Under the pieces are notes generated by a model. That model searched no databases and had not been told where the DNA came from. It saw nothing but the letters and a program-made list of their open reading frames with translations. 64,000 bases of DNA from Nemophila menziesii. Its lineage: Eukaryota > Streptophyta > Magnoliopsida > Boraginales > Hydrophyllaceae. Within the stretch, counting starts at the first letter, position 1; each line of letters begins with the position of its first letter. This document shows positions 1-11,924 of this stretch, one piece after another. The stretch is from NCBI GenBank assembly GCA_029959085.1, contig JARWIR010000018.1:19219001-19283000 (forward strand), in the 5' to 3' direction. A program made the position numbers and the translations under genes.

Positions 1-2
1 AA

Positions 3-623
3 AACATTAATCTTCAGAACCAACAAAACAATAACGGACAAGTTCAGCTAGACGCAAATGGTCAGCCTATAGCGCCACAAGTTATTAATCCTCAGGTCCC
101 ACCAGTCAATCCTCAATGTTCCGAGATTTTTTCTAGATTCGGGTATGTTAGCTCAATTTCAGAATTTCGGAAACTTTCGCGGCAAGCCCGGAGATGATCC
201 GCTTCGCGCAGTATTCTCTTTTTTGTTTGTTTTCTTATTAATGTGATTGTTGAAAATATAGTTTACAATCCCTTGCCTATCTTGGTTTTAAAACTTTCAG
301 ATTTAATTTCCAATTATAGTTGTTTTAAGGGAATGTGTTGTATTATTAATAAAATAGAAAAGCCTCCTCTGAATTGCAAGGTTTTTTCAGCCGTGGGTAA
401 AAAAAATTTAAACAAAGGAATATCATATAACTTTTATAAAATTGAGATAAAAGAGTTGGGAAAACAGTTTATTATTGTTTCAATTTTCTTAACATTTACG
501 TTTATTAATAAAAATTTGTGTAAAGCTCATAAGTTAGTGTCTAATGAGTTAATGAAGGAATTTTCAAAAATGAAAAAAAGGTTTTCTGGGGTTGTTCCTA
601 ATCAACCCCATCCCTTTCAATGA
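3..623 (+). other. possible ORF1 remnant upstream of LINE ORF2
   Basis: Positions 3-197 read as a Gln/Asn/Pro-rich peptide ending at a TGA. A second frame, 243-623, begins only at a GTG and encodes 126 residues without a recognisable domain. Its TGA (621-623) overlaps the ATG of ORF2 (620-622) as ATGA, an arrangement used for stop-start coupling in some retroelements. Neither part has a zinc knuckle. This could equally be untranslated spacer between ORF1 and ORF2. Confidence 0.25.
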
Positions 624-3118
624 TTCACATAACCTGGAACTGTCAAGGCGTTGGCAATCCTTTGACAGTCCAGGCAGCCCGTGATCTCTGCGCTAAGCAT
701 CGCCCGGAGGTACTTTTTCTCTCTGAGACTAAAAATGTTTTTAATAAGCTTGAAAACATAGCAAGTATTTTAGATATGAATCTGATTAACACGGTAGAGC
801 CGATTGGGGCGAGAGGCGGCCTCGCTTTGATGGTAAAGAAACAATTAAAAATAAGATTTTTAAAAAGTTCTCCTAACTTTATACATACGAAAATTGTGGG
901 TGAGGATTTGACCCCAATATTTTATACTTATATTTATTTGAACCCCTATGATGTTAATAAAGAAATTTCTCTAAGTTTCTTAAATAATTTAAAACCCCAT
1001 AACTTTGCTTGGTGTTTAATTGGTGATTTTAATTGTATAAGATTTCTAAAGGAGAAATTAGGTGGTATTGTATGTCATAAAGAATCTATTAAAATTTTTA
1101 ATAAATTTATTAACCTCCATAGTTTGGAGGAAACAACCTCTTATGGTTGTAGATTTACCTGGACAAATAAAAGAGCCGGTAATAAACTTATTAAAGCTAT
1201 CCTAGACAGAGCAATTCATAACTCTGAATGGGATAAGCTATTTCCAAATGCTTGGGTAGCAATTTTACCTGCTATTGGGTCAGATCACTGCCCTTTGGTA
1301 TTGCATCATGATAAAACTGAGAACAAAAAGAAAAGAAGATTTTACTTTGAAAACATCTGGACAACTGAAATTGATTGTCTTAATATTATCAAAAAAGTTT
1401 GGGCAGACTATAGCTCACTTAGGAGAAACCCTAATGCTATAATCAACCATAAACTTAGAAAATGTAGCCAGGCTTTAAGAGACTGGAATAGAAAAAAATT
1501 TGGAAATAATAAAATCCAAATAGAAAAACTTATTAAAAAACTAGAAACAATATCTAATTCTAATAGTCCTAGTTTTAATTGGGATGAATATAATACTACA
1601 ACCAAAGAACTTGAAGAAACTTGGAAAAGGGAAGAAAGTTTTTGGAAAGATAGATCTAGAAATATTTGGCTTAAAAAGGGTGATAAAAATACTAAGTATT
1701 ATCATGCTTGCACAAAAGAAAGAAGGTGTAGAAATAAAATTCTTAACATTACTAATGAAAATGGTGAATGGATTGATAATAAAGATGAAATAAATATTGA
1801 AATAGTTAACTATTTTAATAATATCTATACAACAGTAGGAAAAAGAGATTACAACAACACCATTAATCTCATTACTAGTAAAATTGATAAAAAATCTGCT
1901 GATAATTTAAATAAACATATTAATGAAGAAGAAGTTAAAAAAGCAACTTGGGAACTAGGACCTAATAAGGCTCCAGGACCTGATGGTTATAATGGAAATT
2001 TCTTCAGAACTTATTGGGAAATTATTAAACTTGATCTCATGAGGGTAATAAATAATTTTTGGAACAATAATGGGGATCTTTTAGAGATCAACCAAACTCT
2101 CATTACATTAATACCAAAAATTACTAAACCTACTAATATTAAACATTATAGACCAATTAGCTGTTCTAATTTTATTTATAAAATTATTGCAAGAATTTTG
2201 GTTAATAGATTGCAACCTCATATGACCTCCTTGGTAGGAGAAAATCAAAGTGCATTCATTCCTAATAGAATTATACAGGAAAATACGATGATTGCACATG
2301 AATTAATTACCCATATTAAAAGAAGGAAAAAAACCAAAAAATATATGGTTGCAGTTAAAGCTGATATTAAAAAAGCTTATGAATACATTGAATGGGATTT
2401 CTTACAAGATCTCCTAATTAAAATAGGTTTCAATAAAGACTGGGTAAGGAAACTGATGATTTGTATCACCACTGTAACCTACTCAATCTTAATTAATGGG
2501 GATATCCACCAAATTAAAATACCCACCAGAGGAATTAGACAAGGTGATCCTCTTTCACCTTTAATCTTCTGTCTAATTTCACAAACTCTAAATGATTTGA
2601 TTAGAGATAAAAAAAAGAAAAACATTCTCAATAGAATTAAAATTGGAAATAGCTGCCCAGATATAACTCATTTACTCTTTGCAGATGACAGTCTTTTCTT
2701 CCTAAATGCTGATAATATTGAAATACAATCATTTAATGATATTATGAACAAATATAAAAATGCCACTGGATTATGCCTTAATCTAAATAAATGTGGGGTT
2801 ATCTTTAGCCCTAATACTCCAACTTTCATCCAAAAAGTAATGGCTAAAAGATTAAATATGAAAAGAACTAATAACCTAGGAAATTACTTAGGATTACCAA
2901 CCGAAAGGAGTAGATCAAAATCTAAAGACCTTCAATTTCTAATTGATAGGATCCTACTAAAATCTGAAAATTGGAAAACTCTCTTTCTTTCTGAAGGAGG
3001 GAAAGAAATTTTGATTAAAGCAATCATTCAAAGTTTACCAAACTACCTTATGTCTAATTTTATAATTCCTAAGAATATAATATATACAATCCACTCCATT
3101 ATTGCTAAATTCTGGTGA
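620..3118 (+). pseudogene. LINE ORF2 N-terminal part: endonuclease and reverse transcriptase
   Basis: The 832-residue frame starts at an ATG in the position usual for plant L1 ORF2. Endonuclease motifs are WNCQG near residue 6, LSETK at 34-38, GDFN at 135-138 and the catalytic SDH at 221-223. Reverse transcriptase motifs follow: NKAPGPDG near 449, RPIS at 511, the first catalytic Asp at 582, RQGDPLSP near 640 and the FADD active site at 687-690. The protein would nick target DNA and prime cDNA synthesis on it. The frame ends at a TGA exactly where related proteins continue, and the missing part resumes at once in another frame. A small indel therefore inactivates an otherwise well-kept polyprotein. 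Confidence 0.9.
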
Positions 3119-4641
3119 GAGATAAAGGTAAAAAAAGAATACACTGGGCCAATTGGGACACACTTTCTACTTCCAAATTTGAGGGTGGATTAGGATTTAG
3201 AGATCTACACCTAATGAATAAAGCTTTACTTGGAAAACAAGCTTGGAACCTAATAAATAAAAAAGAATCTCTACTTTATAGACTCCTCAAAGGAAAATAT
3301 TTCAAAAACTGTAGTTTCCTTGAAGCTAAAATTGGAAGCTCACCATCTTGGGGATGGAAAAGCATACTCATAGGTAGAGATACTTTCAAAAATAACATAA
3401 GATGGAAACTAGGAAATGGTTATGACATTAATATTTATGAGCACAGTTGGATTTGTAATGAGAAAGATCCAATTAAGCCTACAAATTCAAACCTAATTTG
3501 GGTTAATCAACTTATTAAAAATGATAATTCCTGGGATATAGAGTTACTACACAAAATTTATCCTAAGGAAATCAAAGAAAAAATAGAAAAAATGATAATA
3601 CCTAAGGTATTTTGTAAAGATCAAATAAGTATTGACTATTGTAAAAATAGGACATTTACAGTCAAAGAAGCTTATCATAAAATGAAAGAAGATGAAATAG
3701 TCATACAAGCTACTAAAAATAAAAATAAACCTTCAACTTCAACTGATAGGGATAAAATTATCTGGAAATTAATTTGGAAAAAGGAATCCCCGCAAAAAAT
3801 TAGAAACTTTATGTGGAGAGCAGTTAAAAATCTATTATCCACTGAAGAAAACCTTTTTAACAGAAAATGTAGGACCAACAACATTTGTAAAATTTGTGAT
3901 AATAATATTGAAACAGTAGAACATATGCTTTTTAGATGCCCATGGTCTAAAAGTGTATGGTTCACTAGTCCTTTTAATTTAATAACAGATAATGATTTAA
4001 CTTTAAAGCTAGACCAGTGGTTGTTAAATCAAGTACAAAACATTGCAAAAAATTTCAACAAAAATGATAGGATCTTAGAACTTATATGCATGATAATGTG
4101 GCATATCTGGAAAGATAGAAATAATTTTATCTATAATGGCAAAATACGTGACCCTTTAATCACTATTAATAAAGCTATTGAAGCTTGGAAAGAATATTAT
4201 AAAATTTCAAACCCTAATGACTTCAACTTCCTAGATAAAGAAGTTAGGGATAATAATAATATTGGCCTTAATAATATTAATAGTGATAATACTACACATA
4301 ATAGGAAATTTAAAGATAAATGGAAAAAACCACCACCTAATAAATTTAAAATTAATTGTGATGCAACTTTCTCGGATAAAGGAGCTGCAATTGCTTGTAT
4401 CGTAAGAAACTCTAATGGTGAATTTGTAACAGGTAATAGTTGGAAAGTTGGAGCGGATTCGGTATTAGAGGCAGAGGCCACAGGTATTTTGAAAGCTACA
4501 GAGTTGGCTTCAAATTATCCTTTTGGTAGTGTTATAATTGAGAATGACTCGGCTACCATTAGGCTAAGTCCAACAACTCTCCTATTTATTAGCTACAATC
4601 GGGAGTCAAACTTATACTCTCTATCTAATATTAACCTTTAA
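3116..4641 (+). pseudogene. LINE ORF2 C-terminal part: zf-RVT and truncated RNase H
   Basis: This is the continuation of the ORF2 protein in the next frame. No ATG lies at its start, and the homologous text begins straight after the upstream stop. It contains the thumb/connection text (GGLGFRDL), then a zf-RVT region with the pattern CKICDNN..VEHMLFRCPWS, then an RNase H fold beginning KFKINCDAT with the second and third acidic positions (EAEAT, ENDSA). After ENDSATI the RNase H match ends and about 26 unrelated residues lead to the stop, so the last catalytic segment is lost. This piece cannot be made as one protein with the upstream frame unless a frameshift occurs. Confidence 0.85.
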
Positions 4642-4954
4642 AAACAGTTTCACTCCAGCAGCTTACCGATTTAAGCTCCCTATTCTAACAATCCCTATTT
4701 CAGACTTTACTCCAACAGGTTCCCTATTTCATCAACCCCTATTCAAACAATTTCATTTTTAACACTCTTCAAACAACTTTCTTATTTTAAATAATTTGTA
4801 AATTAAAAAAATTATTAACAAGAGACTCGATTCATAGCAATTTTCTTGTGGGAATGGGAAAATTCTAGTGCCATTTTTCTCAAAAACCATTCCAAGCATC
4901 AAGAGTTATTAATAAAATAGATAAATTTAATTAATACTAGTCAAACTCATTTTC
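4642..4954. other. non-coding sequence after the LINE
   Basis: AT-rich sequence with short repeated phrases such as CCCTATTTCA and CAACCCCTATTC. I see no gene or clear element end. Confidence 0.5.
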
Positions 4955-5285
4955 TTCAACTAAACTATCCAACTCAGCTTTACTCCCTTGATATGCCATT
5001 TATATAGTAACTTCATCTAATAAAGCATAAATCTCAACAGGACCAAGATGTGATTTATCCGCTACAATAAATTTATGCCTCCATGAGTTGTTGCTAAGAT
5101 TATCCCCACAAATGTGACATCTTCTGGTGCAAGGAATAGTCTCTATCTATAAGAGCAATCACAATATCAGAAAAAAGAAAATACAAAATCACAAGCTAAC
5201 CTGCATTTTATCGAAAAGATTAAGAGCCTCAATGCATTTTCCATGGACAGCTAAACCCTTAATTATAGTATTTCAAGGAAAAAAA
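4955..5285 (-). pseudogene. PPR-protein gene fragment (PLS/E class), degraded
   Basis: Reading the minus strand, about 5285-5205 gives a pentatricopeptide repeat (NTIIKGLAVHGKCIEALNLF, then DKMQ) whose expected Trp is a TGA stop. A GT...AG gap of about 55 bp follows, then the start of the next repeat (LAPEDVTFVGIILA). After a loss of sequence comes an E-type tail (VADKSHLGPVEIYALLDEV) in another frame. PPR proteins of this class bind RNA in chloroplasts and mitochondria. Here only about 100 codons remain, with a stop, frame changes and deletions, so this is a relic or a fragment captured by a transposon. No other PPR repeats were seen nearby. Confidence 0.7.
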
Positions 5286-5289
5286 ATAC

Positions 5290-6409
5290 AGTAATTTTAC
5301 CTTTGGCAAAACTACCTATAAATTATAATGCAACAAAAGTTTAAACATCATCAGTACACCATACACCCAAAATAGATTACAAAATAGATTACAAAATAGA
5401 ATAAATCGCTATTAACTAATGTGTAAATCCTTGACGCAATACAAATGTTCATAAAAAATGTGTAATTCCTTGACTCTTTGTAAAGAATATAACTTTCTGG
5501 TGAAAAGTATCATGCACTTAGTCCTTTTCTACAAAAAAAACTGTGTTTTCTTAACAAGAATTATATGAATACTAGAATTAAGTCCATTGTGACACAACAA
5601 CAATTTGAGGGCACAACTACGGTTCCTCAAACATCAGTACCAAGAAATGGATGTCTGATTATTTCTTTTTTGGGATGCATCATATAGGTCTAATTAGGAA
5701 CAAAATATAGGTAACTATACAATAATAGTTCTATACCCCCAATACAAATCACCTGGAACAGATTGTTCTGTTTTAGATAAAATTTCCAATTAACCCTACT
5801 TTTGTACATTAATACTTCAACCCATCAATATAAACGGATATTTAAGAAGAAATATTGTATTTAAGCAAATAATATAGATTTTTACCCCAAATTAGAAGAT
5901 TAAATTTAAAATAGTTACAATATATCCTAAAATTGTATGATATGAATAAAGTTTTATACAAAAGAAAAGTAAAAGAAATAAGAATAAAACACTTACTCAA
6001 ATCTTGAAGAAATTAAAATTGCTGAAGAAAGAGTAGCTGACAACGATCTTTTGGAGGAGAAGATACAGTGAAAAAATAAATAAATAAAATGTAGCGAATA
6101 GATTCCTAAGCCAGATGTGGCGAGAATATTAGGTGAATCGGGTTCTTTACAATTGGGATGTATACAATAGGGAGCCTGTTGGAGGCCCAAAACTCAATAG
6201 TCAAACCCCAATTGTAGTATAAAGCCACAATCAAGAGGCTGTTGGACTTAGCCTTATGAAACCACTTGCTTCTGGACGTCCTGTTTTGAGTCATTCGATT
6301 AAAAACGTTATTTGTAATATCTATTATTTTGCTAAACAATCTTCCCCTTCTTTTTCTTTTGTAACTAGGGGTAGAAACGGGGCAGTTGACTGGATTGCCA
6401 AACAAGAGC
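5290..6409. other. stretch without recognisable genes
   Basis: AT-rich sequence. A minus-strand open stretch (6106-6459, 117 codons) is Ser/Lys/Asn-rich and resembles nothing I know. The minus strand near 5980-6060 looks like a 5' leader ending in a possible donor (GAG/TAAGTG), but no coding exon follows from it. Confidence 0.4.
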
Positions 6410-7050
6410 TCCTTAGCATATAGTATATCTAACAAGGTAGTCAGGAACAAAAACGGCATCTTGGGATATTTGATAATTATTAGTCCAATTAATAAAAGCT
6501 CAGGGGGATTGACTTTCAGTTTTAGAATAGTATTTTTTAAAAGAAACTTATTCTCGGTTTGTGTAGTCCACTAAATAACATCTTTATTCTCAAGTATAAT
6601 TGGATTTGACTTCAGCTGATATGGTATAACCCTAAATTATTAACCAACATATATGTTGATCTATAAGCCTTCTATTTGCACTTCTCTATTAATAACCTGA
6701 CTCACAAATTTTTCCATTGATCCAATTATCCCACATAATATAAGTGTTCTTTCCATTTTTAATCTTATGTGTGATAAATTAACTAGTTTGAATTCTTAGC
6801 TTGAGGATCTTTTTTCAAAACCATGTGGAATCTTGCTTGATTATTCAGATTTCATATACAATTGTTATAGATAAGATTAGTATGAGCCCAAACACTCCAC
6901 AAGCTATCAATTTTATTATGCATTCTCAAAGAACCCCATGAGAAAAACTTTATTAAACACTTCAATACTATGGATATTAATTCCTCCTTTAATTTTACTT
7001 ATGCGAGTTTTCTAATTTATTTTGGTTGCTTTTACTCCATATTATTAATG
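6410..7050 (-). mobile_element. LINE ORF2 fragment, diverged copy of 42.43-43.06 kb
   Basis: This block aligns along its whole length with about 42430-43065 in the same orientation, with many substitutions and small indels. Through broken frames the minus strand gives plant LINE ORF2 text downstream of the reverse transcriptase, including matches of the type IKNGKNTLLW and WINGKICES. No frame is intact. The similarity stops abruptly near 6410 and 7050. No target duplication was found. Confidence 0.7.
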
Positions 7051-7151
7051 TACAATGCAATGTGAGTCTACAGAAGGAACATTGTAGCTCTTCTGCACGT
7101 GATTAGTACTCTACAATGCAACTTGAGTGACTCACGCTATATGACAAATTC

Positions 7152-7313
7152 TGTTAGAATGTAAAACGAATTGTATTGTGTATGTAAGTGTATATATATG
7201 CAACACCATACATGTGTGATTAACTCTATAGATACTATCTCATTGTAAACACAAAATATAAAATTCAATGACTGAAATATAAGTTCATTTACTCTTCTCT
7301 TCTATTATCTAAT
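7152..7313 (+). repeat. 5' LTR of the copia element (short, about 160 bp)
   Basis: The block starts TGTTAGAATG and runs to CTAATA directly before a methionine-tRNA-type primer-binding site. A very short LTR beginning TGTTAG is common among plant Copia elements. The right end is imperfect (expected CTAACA). Confidence 0.65.
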
Positions 7314-7314
7314 A

Positions 7315-7331
7315 TGGTATCACGAGTCTAG
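7315..7331 (+). promoter_or_regulatory. primer-binding site, tRNA-iMet type
   Basis: TGGTATCACGAGTCTAG lies just inside the LTR. The Copia consensus is TGGTATCAGAGC, complementary to the 3' end of initiator Met tRNA. The copy here has a small internal change. Confidence 0.7.
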
Positions 7332-7431
7332 GAGATTTCATTAAAGCATTCTCAAATCCTTTTCTGCCATTAATGGAGTTTTCATAAGCTTTTATTCACC
7401 GCTCTCGATCTGTTGCTTCCGCTACCTTATA

Positions 7432-8160
7432 ATGGCTTCTTTTTCCTCCTCTTCACCCCATATCACATCCAGTTATGAAATTGCAGTTGGACTTCTTCTT
7501 TTTCGTCAAAATTGGAGTAGTCTAGTTCAAATTAAGCCAGATTCGACTAATTACGTGCTTTGGCGTGCTCATCTAGAGGCTATTTTAGAGGCTCATGGTT
7601 AGCTTAACCATGTCAATGGCGCTTATGCTCAACCTTCTCCATCTGATCCATCTTTTTCAAACTTGGTCATCGAAGATCAGCAACTCAAGGTATATTTATT
7701 GGCTTCCATGATTTCGTCTGTATTGTATCAAGTTGTCAAACTCTCTCATGCATCTGAGGTTTGGCTTAAACTTGAACAAATATTTATTTCACAATGTCGA
7801 ACGCATATTTATCTATTAAATATAAAATTATGTAATGTTTGCAAAGGTGATAGACGTATGAGTGAATACTTAGTTGAAATTCAATACCTTTGTGATGGTC
7901 TTGAGACTGCGTCCTCTAGTTTACATCTTGAGGATATTATTATGTACACGCTTAAGGGTCTACCTCATGAATATAATCAATTCAAATCGAGTATTTGTAT
8001 TACTAATGCTCAGACCTTGACTCTCAGCTTTTATTCATTAAGTAGCTTTCTTGTTTTTTAGGAATTGCAAATGACTAAGGTTGAATCATCTGAGAATTTT
8101 ACCTTATCTCACACAGGGTTGTTTTCTTCTTCGAGCAATTCGTCTTCTACACAATAAGCT
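7432..8160 (+). pseudogene. copia gag (UBN2-type) remnant
   Basis: From ATG 7432 the text reads as a Copia capsid protein: a Ser-rich start, NYVLWRAHLEAIL near codon 40, then an open segment (7663-8061) with LASMISSVLYQVV and GLPHEYNQFKSSI. In-frame stops occur at about 7600, 8059 and 8156. The family forms the virus-like particle that packages the RNA. The following Arg/Gly-rich stretch leads to a zinc knuckle that has lost Cys residues (CQIYARIGHSALDRW). Confidence 0.75.
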
Positions 8161-8289
8161 CGTGGTCTAGGTTCTAATAATATAGGTCGTAGTAGAGGAA
8201 GGTCTCGAGGTTTTGCCTCAAATGCACCTTCTATTTTGGGTATGGCTCCATCTAGTGGTTCCTATAGTGATCCATCTTCTCCAGGTGTT

Positions 8290-9566
8290 CCTACATGTCA
8301 AATATATGCTCGTATTGGACATTCAGCTCTTGATCGTTGGTTTAGAGCTAATTTTGCAACTTTTCCTTCAACAAGGGCTAAGCAAGAGGTTTCTCTAGCA
8401 ACTCATAACACTCCTTCATCATCTTACAATCTTGAGTTATGGTATTTGGACTCTAGAGCGAATAGCCATGTAACTCATGATTCAAATCTTCTTCAACAAT
8501 CATGTCTATACCATGGCTCTAATTCTGAAGCTGTTTGGAATGGACATGCACTTGACATTACAAATGTTGGGCATAGTAAGTTTTGTTTATCTTTCTCTTC
8601 TTTTTCTTTGAAATCCATTTTTCATGTACCTCAAATATCTTCCAATCTCCTCTCTATTTCTAAATTTACACAATATAATAATTGTTATATGGTTTTCTCT
8701 TCTACATATGTGTCTATTTGTAACTCTATTACTCATAATGTTCTTTTTTAGGGCCTTTGTAAGGATGGTTTGTATCCCATTCATTTTGGTTCTACTCAAG
8801 TGTCATCTTCTCCTCTCAATTTATTCTCATTTCTCTCTTCTACTATGGTGTCCTCATAAGCTAGGTTGTGGCATTGACGCCTGGGTTATCCTTCTAGAAA
8901 TGTCTCAGCTATATTGTCTCCCATATTGAACACTAAGTTGAACTATCATGGTGTATTATGTAATAGTTATTCTACATCAAAATATCATAAACTATCTTTT
9001 CCTTTGTCTATAACCCGTTGTGATGCTCCTTTTTTGATTCATAGTGATGTTTGAAGTCTATCACCCATTGCATCATGTTCTTCTTTCAAATACTATGTAG
9101 TTATCATTGATGATTATAGTAGATACACTTGGATTTATCCTCTAGCTCTCAAATATGATGCTTATGGATTTTTTAAAGTATTGTATACTATGATGCACAA
9201 CAATTTGATGTCAAGATTAAAACTCTAAGATCAGATGATGGGGGTGAGTACACTAGCTCCATATTTAAGTCATTTCTTCGATCAAATGGTTTTGTTCATC
9301 AATCCTCTTGTCCTCATACACGGAAGCAGAATGGTATTTCTGAAAAAAAACATAGACACCTTTGGAAACTACTTGACTCTCTTATCTCAAGGTCATTTAC
9401 CTCCTCAGTTTTGGCTTGAAGCCTTATCCACTTTTATATATCTTATTAACCTTATTCCAACTCCTCTACTCTCAAATGTGTCTCCATATAATGTTCTTTA
9501 TATATCATCACCCTCTTATTCACATATTTGTTTGTGTTATCCATGGATGAAGCCTTATAGTGCACA
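8290..9566 (+). pseudogene. copia protease and integrase remnant
   Basis: The protease motif reads WYLDSRANSHVTHD where active copies have DSGA, so the active-site loop is mutated. A GAG-pre-integrase stretch follows (LWH*RLGYPS near 8870), then the integrase core with HSDV, FIDDYSRYTWIY-type text, TLRSDDGGEYTS-like text in shifted frames and QNGISEKKHRHL. The remainder (PPQFWLEALSTFIYLIN) runs to PYSAH, where the solo LTR interrupts it. There are several stops and frameshifts. Confidence 0.75.
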
Positions 9567-11076
9567 TGATGTCTCCTCATTTGTGATAATAAAATCTATT
9601 TCCGAGACATCATTTTAGGCGTATTTATTAGTTTATAGGTCGAGTTTCACATGATTTAGTACACTTTCCTGTTTTGGGTCTTGAATTGATTATTTATTAT
9701 TTTTAGAGCATATTGGGTTTAATTATTTATTTAGTGTGAAGCTTTAGAGATATATGGTAATTAATTAGAGTCCAAGTTGGTTCAAAGAGCTAAAGGAAAG
9801 AAGATAAACATGGAAATCGAAGATAAGGAAGTAAAAGCTAAAAATATGGAAAAGGAAAAGCTGCCTTAAATCTGAATTCCTGCACCTACGACCACAAATC
9901 AGCTTATATCTCAAAATCGGTGAGGAATCCGGAGAAACGGTCAAGAGAAAAGTTAAACATCTTTCCGAGACGATGAATTTCGACTACTCATACGCGTCAA
10001 TCAGATGAGTATTGAAGCTGCTAGGACCAGAACAAAAACGGGGCTGATTCCATGTTTTTGGGCTACGAATTTGAGTTGGGCTAGGAGTCCAATATTACCT
10101 TCTCCTTCAAGAAAACGAATTAGGTCAACCTATACACTATAAATACAACCTCTTAACATTAGAAAATCATCCTTGGCGAAACCTTAAGCGAAGAGGAAGC
10201 TTACAACACAAGAAAAGAAGTCTGGAAGGAGTTGTTCATCAGCAATGTCTTCTTCAACCTTTGAATTTGTAATTTCTTTCTTTTCTCCCATTAGTATGAA
10301 CTAAATTTCCATTATCTTGAGTTTTTAGCATATATGTATGAACCCTAGTTTTGGTTGACATCTATCTAATTTGGGAATTATATGTTTTAAATTGAATTAT
10401 TGTTTTTATTCTCTGTTTATGTGTTTGGATTTATATTCTGTGTTCTTGTGGATCGCGACCATATAGAATTACCATCTAGTAGTTAGGTCACCATTGACAA
10501 CGGTGTTTAATTACATGTTTAGCACATAACGTCTAGTATACGGTTTAGATCTGACAAATCAACCTAGCTAGATAATCACCATGGTTTAGTGTATTGCTAT
10601 TTTACCAATTGCAGGAACAGTTTGCTTAGGATTCTTTATTGACACAGGTAAACCCTATTTAAAACCACCTAGCGCAATTGGAACCGATTATTGAAATACT
10701 ACATAATTCACCCTTACATGTTTAGAACGGCAAAACTAGTGGGGATTACATGCTATTTACTCAAGCTAAACTCTCATACTAACTTCTCTCTTGCATTTAA
10801 ATTCCTGTCTTTACTTTATTAGTTTAATTTAGTTAATTGAAAATCAAATAAAAATCTATTTGTATTTACTTTTTCTGCGTTTTATTTGTTCTAGCTTTTA
10901 GTATTTGCATTTGATTATTGCATAAGATTCCCCTAACTTTCGTAGTCTCTGCGGAACGAATCTTACTTATTTATTAAAACTTGCATACGATCTGTATACT
11001 TGCAGAACCGTGCTAGACTAGGGTAATTAATTGTACTTATTTATATTCTATTTTTATCACACCCTAGTCTCCACCA
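9567..11076 (+). mobile_element. solo LTR of Athila family A, inside the copia element
   Basis: The block starts TGATGTCTCCTC and ends CTAGTCTCCACCA. It is flanked by the perfect 5-bp direct repeat GCACA (9562-9566 and 11077-11081). It matches the LTR at 13347-14822 over its length but with visible divergence. No internal region is present, so this is a solo LTR left by LTR-LTR recombination. At 1,510 bp it is slightly longer than the 13.3-kb copy. Confidence 0.93.
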
Positions 11077-11081
11077 GCACA

Positions 11082-11770
11082 CAAACTTGCCTCTAAATCA
11101 GAATCATTTGTCTTCTTGGGGTATTGTACTTATTCTAAGGGTCACAAATGTTATTTCTTGATCTCCAAACGTGTTGTCATCTCTAGACATGTTATTTTCA
11201 ATGAATCTATATTTCCTTTTCTTTCTTCAACTTCTTCTAATACAACTCCTCTTGATTCTTCTAACTCCACATTTATTGACCATTTTAATCCTTCTATTAA
11301 TCTCAACTCTATTTCATAACCATTTGTTTCTCTTGTGTCTGATTCATCTAACTCACATTAATCTTCTACAATCATCCATTCTCCTCCTTCTACACCGAGT
11401 CCCCCTAGCATTTCTAGTTATTCTAGTCCACAAAATCCACTTCCTCCTCCACCTAAACATCATATGGTGACTCGTTTTCAAACTGGTTCTCTAAAAAACA
11501 ACTTATAAGTGTCATCATACTATTTTGTCCTCTACTGTATTTGAACCTAACTCTTACAGAGAAGCTGCTAAGTCCCAACAATAGAAAATGGAAATATATG
11601 AAGAAATGTCAGCTCAACATAAACAAAATACATGGGAGCTTGTTCTTCCTCCTCGTGGTCGAATTTTTATTACCTGGAAATGGGTTAATAAGCTTAAAAG
11701 TCATGTTGATAGATCAATTTCTCGATATAAAGCTCGACTGGTTGCTTGATGAATTGCTAGTAATTATCTA
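11082..11770 (+). pseudogene. copia integrase tail and start of reverse transcriptase
   Basis: Directly after the solo LTR the copia text resumes: SKSESFVFLGYCTYSKGHKC and ISRHVIFNES, typical of the integrase C-terminus. A Ser/Thr/Pro spacer follows, then SYREAAKSQQ, HKQNTWELVLPPRGR and RYKARLVA, the start of the Copia reverse transcriptase. Stops interrupt it, and the text is lost after about 11770. Confidence 0.75.
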
Positions 11771-11924
11771 GGCCGCTAGTTTATATTTCTATTGATAAGG
11801 GTGAGTTGGTGAATTTCATATTACTCAGGATTCAACTATTCTTCTAACTCCCATCCTGGTAGACTTAAAAGATAATCCTACACGCAAATTGGTTTTGAAT
11901 GAATTAATTTCTTACCCCATTTAC

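Larger units (their letters stand above)
1..4641 (+). mobile_element. L1-type LINE (non-LTR retrotransposon), 5' end outside window
   Basis: Two consecutive long frames carry the plant L1 ORF2 order: an apurinic-type endonuclease, reverse transcriptase, a Cys/His zf-RVT region and an RNase H start. The left edge falls inside the element: positions 3-197 are open and Gln/Asn/Pro-rich, as in the tail of many LINE ORF1 proteins. The RNase H reading stops matching near 4560, and no poly-A tail or target duplication was found, so the right limit is approximate. The element is broken by a frame change near 3114 and a lost RNase H end, so it looks inactive. Confidence 0.9.
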
